Of a stretch of 64,000 nucleotides of DNA, positions 17,612 through 26,137 are shown in pieces. The stretch is from JADJWR01 sp963847675 (GTDB lineage: Bacteria; Pseudomonadota; Gammaproteobacteria; Burkholderiales; Burkholderiaceae_F). The notes below the pieces were generated by a model. That model worked only from the letters and a program-made list of their open reading frames with translations. It was not told the origin of the DNA and ran no database searches. The stretch spans positions 186,001 through 250,000 of the forward strand of contig CAWKAP010000009.1 of the NCBI GenBank assembly GCA_963847675.1. The letters are read 5' to 3'. A program made the translations under genes and the position numbers. Each line of letters starts with the position of its first letter. Position 1 is the first letter of the stretch.

Positions 17612-18448
17612 TCAGCCTGCCTTGCGGGCGCCGGAGATGCGCGGCAACGGCGCCGAGGCGCCATCGACCGTGAATTCGAAGTGACGGTCGCGATGCGTGT
17701 CCGGGGCATCGGGTTCGAAGCTGCGCTCGAGGAAGTTGACCACGCCGTCGCGCCGCACGGTGATCACCGAACTCGAGCGCGTCCCGTAGCCGTTGGCACG
17801 GATCTGGATCGGCGCCAGCGCGCGCTCCCACTCCAGCGGCACGCCGGACGAAGGAAGTTCCGAATCGTGCACCGGTCGGCGGTCGGCCAGCAGCGCCAGC
17901 AGCGCATCGGCATCGACGCGGCGGGCCAGCGCGCAGGCAAACGCGCCGACGGCGCGCACCACCTTCGGCCACGGCGTATCGAGGAAGGCGTTGGACAGGC
18001 CGTAGATGCCCGGTGCGAGCAGGCGCGGCCCGTGGCGCCGGCGGTTCGTGTAGTAGATGAGCCGAGGTACGCCACGGCCCGAAGACGCCGGCTCGGCCAC
18101 CAGCAGGTTGAAGCCGTTGTAGGTGTTCATGCGCGGCGCCTGCTCCCGCAGCCACTCGCCGGCCGGCCGGGCGCTCTGCAGCGCGGCGACCGTGATTGCA
18201 CCGCGCGACGGTGCGTGCGGGTTGCGCTCGCTGGGGGCGCGCACGTTGGTGAGCAGCGCGACGCGGCCGGCGCGCGTGACGCCGAGCCAGGTGCCGCCGG
18301 CTTCCTCGTCACGACCCGCGAGCAGGGCGACGCTTTGCCCCCACCACGACGCCGGGCGCGTACTGCGCGTGTAGAACTCGTCCCGATTGGCCGCCACCAC
18401 CAGCGGATAGTCCGGATGCGCATGCCACGCGACAACGGCAAGGCACAT
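17612..18448 (-). CDS. NRDE family protein (TANGO2-like)
   Basis: A 278-residue protein beginning MCLAVVAWHAHPDYPLVVAANRDEF, the defining N-terminus with Cys2 and the NRDE motif. GGTWLGVTRAGRVALLTNVR and the internal NGFNLLVAE and YGLSNAFLDTPWPK motifs match the family. TANGO2 homologues in eukaryotes are linked to haem or acyl-CoA handling; the bacterial function is undefined. The upstream neighbour DUF4936 ends 2 nt from this start, so ygfZ, DUF4936 and this gene form a compact minus-strand operon. Confidence 0.88.
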   Translation of the reverse strand: MCLAVVAWHAHPDYPLVVAANRDEFYTRSTRPASWWGQSVALLAGRDEEAGGTWLGVTRAGRVALLTNVRAPSERNPHAPSRGAITVAALQSARPAGEWLREQAPRMNTYNGFNLLVAEPASSGRGVPRLIYYTNRRRHGPRLLAPGIYGLSNAFLDTPWPKVVRAVGAFACALARRVDADALLALLADRRPVHDSELPSSGVPLEWERALAPIQIRANGYGTRSSSVITVRRDGVVNFLERSFEPDAPDTHRDRHFEFTVDGASAPLPRISGARKAG

Positions 18449-18449
18449 G

Positions 18450-18734
18450 TCAGATTTCCTCGAACCGTTCCGTGCGCCGCTGCGCGAGCAGCGACGAAGG
18501 CAGGTCGGCGCGCGCCACCGCCGCCTCGAGGGCGGCCTTGAATGCATCGGCGTGCGCAATATCGTCGTAGACCTCGAGCAGCGTCGCTGCCTCGCCATCG
18601 CCGTCGGTCCGGCGCATCAGTCGGGGCCGGACGCCACCCTCGGAGGCAGCTTCCTGCTGCATCCGGCGCAGGCGCGGTTCGAGCCCGCGCACCGCGGATG
18701 CCTCGACCTTGTAGTAGACGAACCAGTGCTGCAT
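18450..18734 (-). CDS. DUF4936 family protein
   Basis: A 94-residue protein starting MQHWFVYYKVEASAVRGLEPRL. The small alpha/beta pattern and the ...TLLEVYDDIAHADAFKAALEAAV segment match the DUF4936 family, which is largely restricted to betaproteobacteria and usually found next to ygfZ. It has a ferredoxin-like/ABM-type appearance, but no active residues are recognised and the function is unknown. The start is separated from ygfZ by 14 nt. Confidence 0.75.
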   Translation of the reverse strand: MQHWFVYYKVEASAVRGLEPRLRRMQQEAASEGGVRPRLMRRTDGDGEAATLLEVYDDIAHADAFKAALEAAVARADLPSSLLAQRRTERFEEI

Positions 18735-18748
18735 GCCGGCGGCTCGCT

Positions 18749-19786
18749 TCAGGCAGTCACGTCGACGATCTCGTAGGGCAGGGCGCGCAGCTCGAGCAGC
18801 GGACCATTTGCGGACAACAGGTGGAGCGGCACCTCGGCCTTCTCGAGAGGGCATTCGAGCAGCAGGTCGAAGCCGCCACCGGCGGCACTCGCGGCCATCA
18901 CCACCGTTCCGGCGGGCTCGGCTTCGCCGGCCGCAAAAACGTCGGCGCCGGCGTCCGCCGCTACGGCGCAGTGCGCCAGCTGCATCCGCCGCCTCAGCTT
19001 GCCTCGGTACTGGCTGCGCGCCACGACTTCCTGCCCGGGGTAGCAGCCCTTGCTGAAGCTGACTCCGCCGACCACCTCGAAGTTGATCATCTGCGGCACG
19101 AACTTCTCCTGCGTGGCGGCCAACACCGTCGGCACGCCAGCCTCGATTTCGCTCCACCAGAAAACACCGCTGCCGACGGTCGGCAGCGCGGAAAGCCGCG
19201 CCTGCCAGTCGGCCGAATCGGCTGCGGGCACGATCACCAGAAAGCGCTCCGCCAGACGCGCCGCGCCATGCAGACGAGCGATGCGCGTCCCGCCGATCTG
19301 GACGCATTGTCCCGGCGCGCCTGGCAAAGTGGCGCCAAGCGTGGCCAGGCTCGTTTCTGCGCCGGCCCCGAACACGGCCCACGCGTGCCAGGCATCCGAT
19401 TCGTCGCTCAACCGCGCCTTGGCACGCAGAACGAACATCGACAGCCGCTTGAGCACGCCGGGCAGAATTTCTCGCGGCAGAAGCAGATATGCGGCCGACT
19501 CGTCGCGCCACGTGCGGAACGTTGCCAGCAGCCGGCCCTTGGCGTTGCAGTAGCCGTTCAGCGCGAGCTGGTCCGGACCCAGGTGCTCGACGTCGTTGGT
19601 CAACTGGCCGTGCAGGAAGCGCGCCGCATCGTCGCCGCGGACCGCGATGACGCCAAGCTCGGCGAGCGAAGCGCGAACCGGCCGACGCAGTGCCGACTCC
19701 GCCTCGGCGGCATCGAAGTGCCAGCAGCCCATCGCCGGTGCGGCCGTCTCCGTCCGGTTCGAGGGCATTTCCGTGTCTACATCCAT
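18749..19786 (-). CDS. ygfZ: Folate-binding Fe-S cluster repair protein YgfZ
   Basis: A 345-residue member of the YgfZ/GcvT-like family. The signature KGCYPGQEVVAR lies near residue 245 and contains the conserved cysteine. The N-terminal tetrahydrofolate-binding region shows GDDAARFLHGQLTNDVEHL and NGYCNAKGRLLATF. YgfZ uses folate to support assembly or repair of certain iron-sulfur enzymes. It is the first gene of a three-gene minus-strand unit and is divergent from mltG; the intervening 235 bp holds a 60-bp tandem repeat. Confidence 0.92.
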   Translation of the reverse strand: MDVDTEMPSNRTETAAPAMGCWHFDAAEAESALRRPVRASLAELGVIAVRGDDAARFLHGQLTNDVEHLGPDQLALNGYCNAKGRLLATFRTWRDESAAYLLLPREILPGVLKRLSMFVLRAKARLSDESDAWHAWAVFGAGAETSLATLGATLPGAPGQCVQIGGTRIARLHGAARLAERFLVIVPAADSADWQARLSALPTVGSGVFWWSEIEAGVPTVLAATQEKFVPQMINFEVVGGVSFSKGCYPGQEVVARSQYRGKLRRRMQLAHCAVAADAGADVFAAGEAEPAGTVVMAASAAGGGFDLLLECPLEKAEVPLHLLSANGPLLELRALPYEIVDVTA

Positions 19787-19845
19787 CGTCGCGGTCGATG
19801 CAGCAAAGATCCAGTGGACGCGAACGTATCATAGGTGCGCATAAG

Positions 19846-19972
19846 CCCGCCGAGCCGCCTCAAGGGCGCATCCTTCGAGCGCAGCGAGAAGGAAAGCTCA
19901 GCTTTCCCGCCGAGCCGCCTCAAGGGCGCATCCTTCGAGCGCAGCGAGAAGGAAAGCTCAGCTTTCCCGCCG
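19846..19972. repeat. Two tandem copies of a 60-bp hairpin-forming unit between ygfZ and mltG
   Basis: A 60-bp unit at 19846-19905 is repeated exactly at 19906-19965, followed by the first 7 nt of a third copy. Each unit contains two hairpin elements: CCTTC pairing with GAAGG across 11 nt, and the near-perfect palindrome GGAAAGCT-C-AGCTTTCC. The sequence has no coding appearance. It resembles small, species-specific intergenic repeats rather than a CRISPR, as there are no spacers. It lies in the divergent promoter region of ygfZ and mltG, so it could affect expression of either. Confidence 0.85.
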
Positions 19973-20021
19973 GACTGCCTGGATCATCGATGTTTGGACG
20001 GTGGCGCACAACTCAAGCCTC

Positions 20022-21059
20022 ATGAATCCGGCATCGCGCCATTCGCCCGCACGGCAGCAGGGTCGCATCCTGCTCGCTGTCGCCATGCTGATCCTGCTCG
20101 CCGCCGTCGCCGGGGCGGCCGCGTTCTGGCATCTGTACCAGCGTCCTCTGCCGGTGCGCGACGAGCGTGTCGAGATCCTCGTCCCGGCGGGAGCTTCCGC
20201 GCGAACGATTGCGCAGTCGTTGCGGGAGCAGGGGGTCGACGTGAACGTGGAGCTGTTCGTTGCCGCCGCGCGCTGGACCGAAGTTACCCAGCGGCTGCGC
20301 GCCGGACGCTACGAGGTCACGCGCGGCATGCGCCTGGCCGACGTGCTCGAACGTCTGCGCCGCGGCGAAACACTCAAGGAACGGCTGACGATCGTCGAAG
20401 GCTGGACCTTTCGTGCGATGCGCTCGGCGCTTGCGCAGCATGCCCTGCTCAAGCGCGACACCGAGAAGATGAGCGATGCGCAGGTGCTCGCCGCCGTGGG
20501 CAGCGCGGAGACGCATCCCGAGGGGCTCTTCGCACCGGACACCTACGTGTTCGATGCCGGCTCGAGCGACCTCGACATCCTGCGCCGCGCCTACCGCGAG
20601 CAGCAGGATCGCCTGGCGCGCGCGTGGGAAAAGAGGGCAGACGACCTGCCGCTGAAGTCGCCCTATGAGGCGCTGACCCTTGCCTCGATCATCGAGAAGG
20701 AGACCGGTCAGGCGCAGGAACGCGCGCGCATCGCGGGCGTGTTCGTCAACCGTCTGCGCGCCGGCATGCTGCTGCAAACCGATCCGACGGTCATCTACGG
20801 CCTCGGCGAGAAGTTCGACGGCAACCTTCGCAAGCGCGACCTCGCCGCCGACACGCCCTACAACACATACACCCGCGCCGGGCTTCCGCCGACGCCCATC
20901 GCCCTTCCGGGCCGGGCTTCGATCGAGGCGGCGCTGAAACCCGAGCAGACGCGCGCGCTTTACTTCGTCGCCCGTGGCGACGGCACGTCGCAGTTTTCCG
21001 AGTCGCTGGCCGAGCACAATCGTGCCGTGGTCAAGTATCAGCTTGGAGGAAAGCGGTGA
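20022..21059 (+). CDS. mltG: Endolytic peptidoglycan transglycosylase MltG
   Basis: A 345-residue single-pass inner-membrane protein. The hydrophobic anchor ILLAVAMLILLAAVAGAAAF lies at about residues 15-35, followed by a LysM-like subdomain and the YceG catalytic domain. The catalytic glutamate is in LASIIEKETGQ; RLRAGMLLQTDPTVIYG, ADTPYNTY and GLPPTPIALPG are all conserved. MltG cuts nascent glycan strands and so sets their length. The ATG at 20022 is chosen because it gives a short cytoplasmic tail; a GTG at 20001 is possible and neither has a strong ribosome site. tmk and holB follow. Confidence 0.93.
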   Translation: MNPASRHSPARQQGRILLAVAMLILLAAVAGAAAFWHLYQRPLPVRDERVEILVPAGASARTIAQSLREQGVDVNVELFVAAARWTEVTQRLRAGRYEVTRGMRLADVLERLRRGETLKERLTIVEGWTFRAMRSALAQHALLKRDTEKMSDAQVLAAVGSAETHPEGLFAPDTYVFDAGSSDLDILRRAYREQQDRLARAWEKRADDLPLKSPYEALTLASIIEKETGQAQERARIAGVFVNRLRAGMLLQTDPTVIYGLGEKFDGNLRKRDLAADTPYNTYTRAGLPPTPIALPGRASIEAALKPEQTRALYFVARGDGTSQFSESLAEHNRAVVKYQLGGKR

Positions 21060-21102
21060 CTGCTGCGCGGCGCGGTGTGAAGCGTGTGGCCGAGGGGGAA
21101 GC

Positions 21103-21717
21103 GTGACGGCGCGCGGCCGCTTCATCACGTTCGAGGGCATCGACGGCGCCGGCAAGAGCACGCAGATCGGCTTCATCGATCGCTGGCTGCGTTCGCGCGG
21201 CGTCGACGTGCTGCTGACGCGCGAGCCGGGCGGAACGCCGCTCGGCGAGGCGCTGCGCGAGCTGATCCTGCACCGGCCGATGCAGCCGCGTACCGAGACG
21301 ATGCTGATGTTCGCGGCGCGCTGCGAGCACGTCCTCGCCGTGATCGAGCCGGCCCTGGCGGCCGGGCGCTGGGTGCTGTGCGACCGGTTCACCGACGCGA
21401 CCTATGCCTACCAGTCCGGCGGGCGCGGCCTGCCGGAAGGGGACGTGGCCATACTCGAGCGCTGGGTCCACCGAGGTCTGCAGCCCGACCTCACGTTCCT
21501 GTTCGACCTCGCGCCGGAGATCGCGGCGACGCGGCTGGCGCGGGCGCAGCGCAGCGACCGCTTCGAGTCGGAGCAGCACGACTTCTTTGCCCGCGTGCGC
21601 GAGCATTACCTGTCCCGCGCACGCGCCGAACCGCAGCGTTTCGTCGTCGTCGACACCGCGCAGGAAAAAGCCGTGGTGCAGGCGCACCTGGCGGATGCGG
21701 TCGGCCGGTGGCTATGA
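21103..21717 (+). CDS. tmk: Thymidylate kinase
   Basis: A 204-residue kinase that phosphorylates dTMP to dTDP. The P-loop FEGIDGAGKST is at residues 9-19, the substrate motif TREPGGTPLGEALR near 39, and the DRFTDATYAYQSGGRG region with the DRF motif near 92. The lid region ARAQRSDRFES is near 150. The GTG start has GAGGGGGA upstream. The stop TGA overlaps the holB ATG. The order mltG-tmk-holB is a classic arrangement. Confidence 0.96.
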   Translation: MTARGRFITFEGIDGAGKSTQIGFIDRWLRSRGVDVLLTREPGGTPLGEALRELILHRPMQPRTETMLMFAARCEHVLAVIEPALAAGRWVLCDRFTDATYAYQSGGRGLPEGDVAILERWVHRGLQPDLTFLFDLAPEIAATRLARAQRSDRFESEQHDFFARVREHYLSRARAEPQRFVVVDTAQEKAVVQAHLADAVGRWL

Positions 21718-22781
21718 CGCCGCGCGGGCTGCCCTGGCTCGAGCGGGTGTGGCCGCGGCTGCCGCCGCTCGCGGCGCGTGGCGTCCATGCGGTGCTGCTG
21801 CACGGCGCGCGGGGAGTCGGCAAGAAAGGCCTCGCGATGGATTTCGCCGAGGCGCTGTTGTGCACGGACCGGCAGGACGACGGGCGCAGCTGCGGGCGAT
21901 GCGACGAGTGCCGCCTGACCGGCGCATTCAGCCATCCGGACCTGCGCTGGATCCTGCCTCAGGCGCTTGCCGAGCGGCTGCTTCCGCAGGCGGCGCAGGA
22001 AGAGGAGCCCGCTGCGGACACGGGCATCGTCGCCGACGCCGGGGAGGGCGACGGCAAGCCCGCCCGCGCCAGCCGCGAGATCCGCGTCGACCAGGTTCGC
22101 GCGCTGTCCGATTTCCTCGGCATCGCGGCCTATCGCGGCGGACAACGGGTCGTGGTGCTGGCGCCGGCCGAGGCGATGAACGCGATCGCGGCCAACACGC
22201 TGCTCAAGATGCTCGAAGAGCCGCCGCCGGCGACCACGTTCATCCTGGTTTCCGACGCGCTCGACGACGTGCTGCCGACGATCCGCTCGCGCTGCGTCCT
22301 GGTCGAAGTGCCGCTGCCTGCGGCCGAGGCCTGCCTGCCCTGGCTCGCCGAGCAGGGCGTCGCCGCTCCGGCGGAGGCGCTGGCGTTGGCCTCGGGCGCG
22401 CCGCTCGCTGCGCTTGCCGGGGCCAGTGACGAGTCGCCGGCCGCCGAGACGGCGGTGGCGCTCTATCGCCTGCTCGAGCGTGGCCCCGCGCTGACCGCGG
22501 CTGCCATCGCCGGCGGCGTCGGCCGCGATCCGGCGGTGGCGGCGGGCCTGCGGCTGATGCAATGCTGGGCATTCGATCTGCTGCTGTACCGTGCGCTCGG
22601 CGCCGTCCGCTATCATCCCCGACGTGAAGCCAGCATCGCCAGGCTGGCCGGCGCGGCGCGCGCCGAGGGGCTCTGGCAATGGACCGATGCCCTGAAGTCC
22701 GCCGCCGTTGCGCGTGATCATCCGCTGAACTCGCGCCTCGTCATCGAATCATTGCTCGCCAGGTACATCGACGTTTTCTGA
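21714..22781 (+). CDS. holB: DNA polymerase III subunit delta'
   Basis: A 355-residue clamp-loader subunit. The P-loop-like LLHGARGVGKKGLAMDFA is near residue 29. The zinc cysteines form the pattern CGRCDECRLTGAFSHPD, and the AAA+ motifs NAIAANTLLKMLEEPPP (with the SRC motif in TIRSRCVLV) are clear. An extra acidic linker (QEEEPAADTGIVADAGEG) separates the zinc module from the sensor region, as in many betaproteobacteria. It acts in the gamma/tau complex to load the sliding clamp. The ATG overlaps the tmk stop by 4 nt. Confidence 0.94.
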   Translation: MTPRGLPWLERVWPRLPPLAARGVHAVLLHGARGVGKKGLAMDFAEALLCTDRQDDGRSCGRCDECRLTGAFSHPDLRWILPQALAERLLPQAAQEEEPAADTGIVADAGEGDGKPARASREIRVDQVRALSDFLGIAAYRGGQRVVVLAPAEAMNAIAANTLLKMLEEPPPATTFILVSDALDDVLPTIRSRCVLVEVPLPAAEACLPWLAEQGVAAPAEALALASGAPLAALAGASDESPAAETAVALYRLLERGPALTAAAIAGGVGRDPAVAAGLRLMQCWAFDLLLYRALGAVRYHPRREASIARLAGAARAEGLWQWTDALKSAAVARDHPLNSRLVIESLLARYIDVF

Positions 22782-22790
22782 CGACCCCAG

Positions 22791-23207
22791 ATGAGCGACA
22801 CACCCAGCAGCCGATCCGGCGGCGGCGCCGCCGACCTCTTTGGCCCGAGCACGGTGAACGCGCCCGGCGGCGGTCGGCCGGCGATCCTGTCGCTGGCGAT
22901 CAAGGAAAAGGCTGCGCTGTACGCCGCCTACATGCCGTACCTGAAGAACGGCGGCATCTTCGTGCCGACCAATCGCCCTTACAAACTCGGCGACGAGGTG
23001 TACCTGATCCTCACGCTGATGGACGATCCGACCAAGTATCCGATCGCCGGGCGCGTCGTGTGGATCAGCCCGCCGGGAGGCACGGCGCGCACACCGGGGA
23101 TTGGCGTGCATTTCCCCGGGGACGAGACGGGCATTGCCGCGCGGCGCAGCATCGAGATCGCGCTCGGTGCGGCGATCAAGTCGGGACGCCCGACGCACAC
23201 GATCTGA
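22791..23207 (+). CDS. pilZ: PilZ domain protein (type IV pilus assembly-type)
   Basis: A 138-residue protein. After a low-complexity Gly/Ser-rich N-terminus, the segment AILSLAIKEKAALYAAYMPYLKNGGIFVPTN is the signature of PilZ proteins encoded next to holB. KYPIAGRVVWISPPG and TPGIGVHF follow. This PilZ class lacks the RxxxR c-di-GMP motif and acts in type IV pilus assembly through PilB contacts. It starts 9 nt after holB and precedes tatD. Confidence 0.9.
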   Translation: MSDTPSSRSGGGAADLFGPSTVNAPGGGRPAILSLAIKEKAALYAAYMPYLKNGGIFVPTNRPYKLGDEVYLILTLMDDPTKYPIAGRVVWISPPGGTARTPGIGVHFPGDETGIAARRSIEIALGAAIKSGRPTHTI

Positions 23208-23235
23208 TCGTCCGCCGGGAAGCAGCGGCGGCGCC

Positions 23236-24007
23236 GTGTACGTCGATTCGCACTGCCATCTTGCCTTTCCCGAACTCGCCGGCGACATCGACGGCGTGCT
23301 CGCGCGGATGGCCGCCGCCCGGGTGGGCCTGGCGCTCAGCGTCTGCACGCGGCTGGAGGAATTCGAGGCGGTTCATGGGCTAGCGCTGCGCGACGAGCGC
23401 ATCTACGCCTCGGTTGGCGTGCATCCGGACACGACCCGAGGCGAAGAGCCCACGGTGCAACGCCTGGTCGATCTGGCCGCCCGGCCCAAGGTCGTCGCGA
23501 TCGGCGAAACCGGCCTCGACTATTACCGGCTGCCCGAGCCCCTTGACTGGCAGCGCGAGCGGTTTCGGGTCCACATCCGCGCCGCGCGCGAGGCGGGCAA
23601 GCCGCTGATCATCCACACCCGCTCGGCGGCCGAGGACACGCTGCGGATCATGCGCGAGGAGCGCGCCGGCGAAGCGGGCGGCGTCATGCACTGCTTTACC
23701 GAGTCCCTCGAGGTCGCGCGGGCGGCGATCGAGATGGGCTTCTTCATCTCGTTCTCGGGCATCGTCACTTTCAAGAGCGCCCAGCGAGCTTCAGGCGGTC
23801 GCGCGGGCGCTGCCGATGGAGCGGATCCTGATCGAGACCGATGCGCCGTACCTTGCGCCCGTGCCGTTTCGCGGCCGGACCAACGAGCCGTCGTTCGTGC
23901 CGCACGTCGCCGCGAAGCTCGGCGATCTGCACGACATTTCGACGGAGGCCGTCGAAGTGGCTACCACAGACAATTTCATGCAATTATTCAAATGTATAGG
24001 CGCTTGA
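23236..24007 (+). pseudogene. tatD: TatD family hydrolase/DNase with one +1 frameshift
   Basis: Two frames together give 256 residues, the normal length. Frame one (23236-23784) holds the metal ligands DSHCH at the GTG start, GVHPDT, the glutamate of IGETGLDYYR, IIHTRSA and MHCFTES. Frame two resumes at ELQAVARALPMERILIETDAPYLAPVP, with the conserved ETDAPYL metal aspartate, and ends at TGA 24005-24007. One extra base near 23785 (CAGCGAG) explains the break; residue spacing against E. coli YcfH fits insertion of one base, not loss of two. The last roughly 15 codons are much richer in A+T than the rest, and a dif-like site lies 118 bp downstream. Confidence 0.85.
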
Positions 24008-24343
24008 GTTCATCTGAACTGTAAGAACAAAGAGCGTCTGGTTTGATTAGAAAAGTCGTCATGAAACAGGTGTTTGCTCGATGCTCTTAATGTGTCTTGC
24101 AATGAGTCGCGCTTCAAGCCATTTGAGTTCGCATAATGAATATTATGTCAACTAAGCTGCGGTTGACTGCCCGAAGCTGGCGCAGCACGTTCTCTCAGGC
24201 GGCCCTTCTCTGACCATCCTGCGCTGCAGTGCTCCAGCTTCCACGAGCGCCATCGGTACCTAACCGGCACAATCGGCGGCGACAATCGAAACGGCGGGTC
24301 GCCGATTTCCGGCGGCGGTAGATGAAATGCGGCGGAGGGCCAG
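24008..24343. other. Non-coding, A+T-richer gap between tatD and usp
   Basis: No convincing gene is visible. The first part contains the palindrome AGTTCATCTGAACT at 24007-24020, starting on the last base of the tatD stop. The stretch to about 24160 is clearly richer in A and T than the surrounding genome and carries the dif-like site. From 24160 on, base composition returns to G+C-rich. A promoter for the universal stress protein is expected in the second half but no clear -35/-10 pair was identified. Confidence 0.6.
24126..24153 (+). other. dif: dif-like XerCD recombination site
   Basis: A 28-bp site with the dif architecture: XerC-type arm AGTTCGCATAA, 6-bp centre TGAATA and XerD-type arm TTATGTCAACT. 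Compared with the E. coli dif arms as I remember them (GGTGCGCATAA, TGTATA, TTATGTTAAAT), 23 of 28 positions agree; the left arm and most of the centre match the neisserial form. The two arms are inverted repeats of each other around the centre. dif sites are where XerC and XerD resolve chromosome dimers at the terminus, and are also targets of integrative elements. No integrated element or recombinase gene is seen beside it. Confidence 0.8.
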
Positions 24344-25189
24344 ATGAACAGCCAGTTGTCACCGACCGGGCGGCTCGAGCGGATCATGCTCGCCACCGAC
24401 GGTTCGGAATATTGCGCCGACGCCGAGCGGGTGGCGCTGGCGATGGTCGAGAAGTGCGGCGGAACGCTTCTGATCACCAGCGTCGTGATCACCAATCCCG
24501 CCGCCGAATCCGTCGCGCCGGACCTGATCCAGGCCGCCGAAGAGGAGACACGCGCCCTCCTCCAGCGCATCCACGGCGAGGCGGTCAAGCGAGGCATCGC
24601 GGCCGAGACGGTCGTCGGCAGAGGCCCCGACCCGCTCGACGAGATCGTTGCGGCCGCCGAGCGGGAGCGCGCCGACGTGATCGTCATGGGCCGGCGCGGC
24701 AAGCGTGGCCTGATGCAGCGAATGATCGGCGACGCCACCGCGCGCGCCGTCGGCAAGGCCAAGTGCAGCGTGCTGGTGGTCATGGAGGGCGCGGCGATGT
24801 GGCGCAAGCGGATCCTGCTGGCCACCGACGGTTCGCGGTTTTCGGACGCGGCGGCGGTGGCGGCGACGAAGATTGCCGAACTGTGCCGCCTGCCGGTGAC
24901 GGTCGTATCGACGATCCGCGATTCCTTCAACGAAGAGCGCGCCGCGGTCGCCGACGAATCGGCTTCCCGCGTGTGCGAGCACCTGAAGAGCAGGAACATC
25001 GAGGCCGACCGGGTGGTGCTGCGCGGAGATCCGGACAAACTGATCGTCGAGACCGCGCAGGCCCGTGAAGCGGACCTGATCGTCATGGGCACGCACGGCC
25101 GCACCGGATGGGAGCGCGTCGTGGTCGGCAGTGTCACCGAGAGCGTGATCGGTTCGAGCCGGATTCCCGTTCTGGCGGTCAAGCTCTAG
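24344..25189 (+). CDS. Universal stress protein, tandem two-domain
   Basis: A 281-residue protein with two Usp domains (about 1-145 and 150-281). Both start with an IMLATDGS/ILLATDGS strand-loop. The second domain carries the full ATP-binding motif GTHGRTGWERVVVGSVTESV; the first has the related GRRGKRGLMQRMIGDATARAV, where the GS is replaced by GD, so only the second domain may bind ATP well. Such proteins support survival of starvation, oxidative or osmotic stress. It is the first gene after the dif-like site and is convergent with otsB. Confidence 0.92.
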   Translation: MNSQLSPTGRLERIMLATDGSEYCADAERVALAMVEKCGGTLLITSVVITNPAAESVAPDLIQAAEEETRALLQRIHGEAVKRGIAAETVVGRGPDPLDEIVAAAERERADVIVMGRRGKRGLMQRMIGDATARAVGKAKCSVLVVMEGAAMWRKRILLATDGSRFSDAAAVAATKIAELCRLPVTVVSTIRDSFNEERAAVADESASRVCEHLKSRNIEADRVVLRGDPDKLIVETAQAREADLIVMGTHGRTGWERVVVGSVTESVIGSSRIPVLAVKL

Positions 25190-25321
25190 AAGAAGAGGCG
25201 GTTCCCGCCCGCGGGCGGCTGGGCTACGCGAGTCTGCCCGGCTGCCTCGGCCGGCGTGCCCCACCCTGCCCCGGTCCCGGCTCTGCATTTCGCCTGGCCG
25301 ATGCAAGGCTGCAAGACCGTC

Positions 25322-26137
25322 TCAGTGTGCCGCCGACCGTGCCGGGTGCCCGGAGGCCGACAACTCGCCGATCAGCGCGTCGATCAGGCGCGGGATCTCC
25401 GACGGCGCACGCAGGTAGAGCCGTGCGTGGCTCGCGTCATCGCGGCCGACGCGTACGGTCAGCAGGTCCGGCTCGTGGAGGCGGAAGACGTCCTCGTCGG
25501 TGACGTCATCGCCGACATACAGGCCCGCCTGCGCCCTCGCGAGTTCGAGAAGGCGCAGCATTGCGGTGCCCTTGTCGACAGCGGCCGGCGGCAGGAGGTT
25601 GAACACCATTTTCCCGGTGACGATGCGCGGCGCCGGCTGCAGCGCGGCAAACACCGCGGGCAACTGCGCGCAGGCGCGGGCGCCGTCCCGCGCCTGGCGG
25701 TAGTGCACGGACAGCGACACGTGCTTGTCTTCCAGCATGATCCCGGGGTCGAGGGCGCGCAGCGCCTCGCCGCCGCGCAGTTGCGCCAGCCATCCCTGGC
25801 TGACCGCGACGCACTCGGCCGTCTCTCGTTCGGCGCCGGGCAGGCCGTCGATGCCGTGGTTGCCGACGATGTAATCGACCTGAACTCCGAGGCGGTTCAG
25901 CACATCGTCGCGCGAACGGCCGCTGATCACCGCGGTGGCGCACAGGCCGCGCAGCCGGTCGAGCGCGGCGCGGACGCCCGGGGGCGTGACCACCTGCTCG
26001 GGGCGCAGTGCTATCGGCGCCAGCGTGCCGTCGAAATCGAACGCCGCCAGCAGCCGCCGCCCGCGCAGCCGGCGCAGCGCCTCGGTGCCTTCCCTGGAGA
26101 ATGCATAGACGGCAGCGGGAAGAGTCGCGCCGCTCAC
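25322..26137 (-). CDS. otsB: Trehalose-6-phosphate phosphatase OtsB
   Basis: A 271-residue HAD-family phosphatase. The catalytic motif DFDGTLAPIA is near residue 33 (nucleophile and acid aspartates), SGRSRDD near 72, NHGIDG near 92, and YVGDDVTDEDVF near 207. It removes phosphate from trehalose-6-phosphate to give trehalose. The ATG overlaps the otsA stop by 4 nt, so the two pathway enzymes are translationally coupled as otsA-otsB. Confidence 0.94.
   Translation of the reverse strand: MSGATLPAAVYAFSREGTEALRRLRGRRLLAAFDFDGTLAPIALRPEQVVTPPGVRAALDRLRGLCATAVISGRSRDDVLNRLGVQVDYIVGNHGIDGLPGAERETAECVAVSQGWLAQLRGGEALRALDPGIMLEDKHVSLSVHYRQARDGARACAQLPAVFAALQPAPRIVTGKMVFNLLPPAAVDKGTAMLRLLELARAQAGLYVGDDVTDEDVFRLHEPDLLTVRVGRDDASHARLYLRAPSEIPRLIDALIGELSASGHPARSAAH

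Noticed and set aside
19846..19972. CRISPR array
   Set aside because: The two 60-bp units are contiguous and identical with no spacers, and no cas genes are nearby.
19835..20668. 277-codon plus-strand frame over the tandem repeat and the start of mltG
   Set aside because: It reads repeat sequence twice and then overlaps mltG out of frame with Arg-rich, unconserved sequence.
24126..24153. Regulator operator or loxP-like site
   Set aside because: The inverted arms and 6-bp centre match the dif pattern much better than loxP or a known operator.
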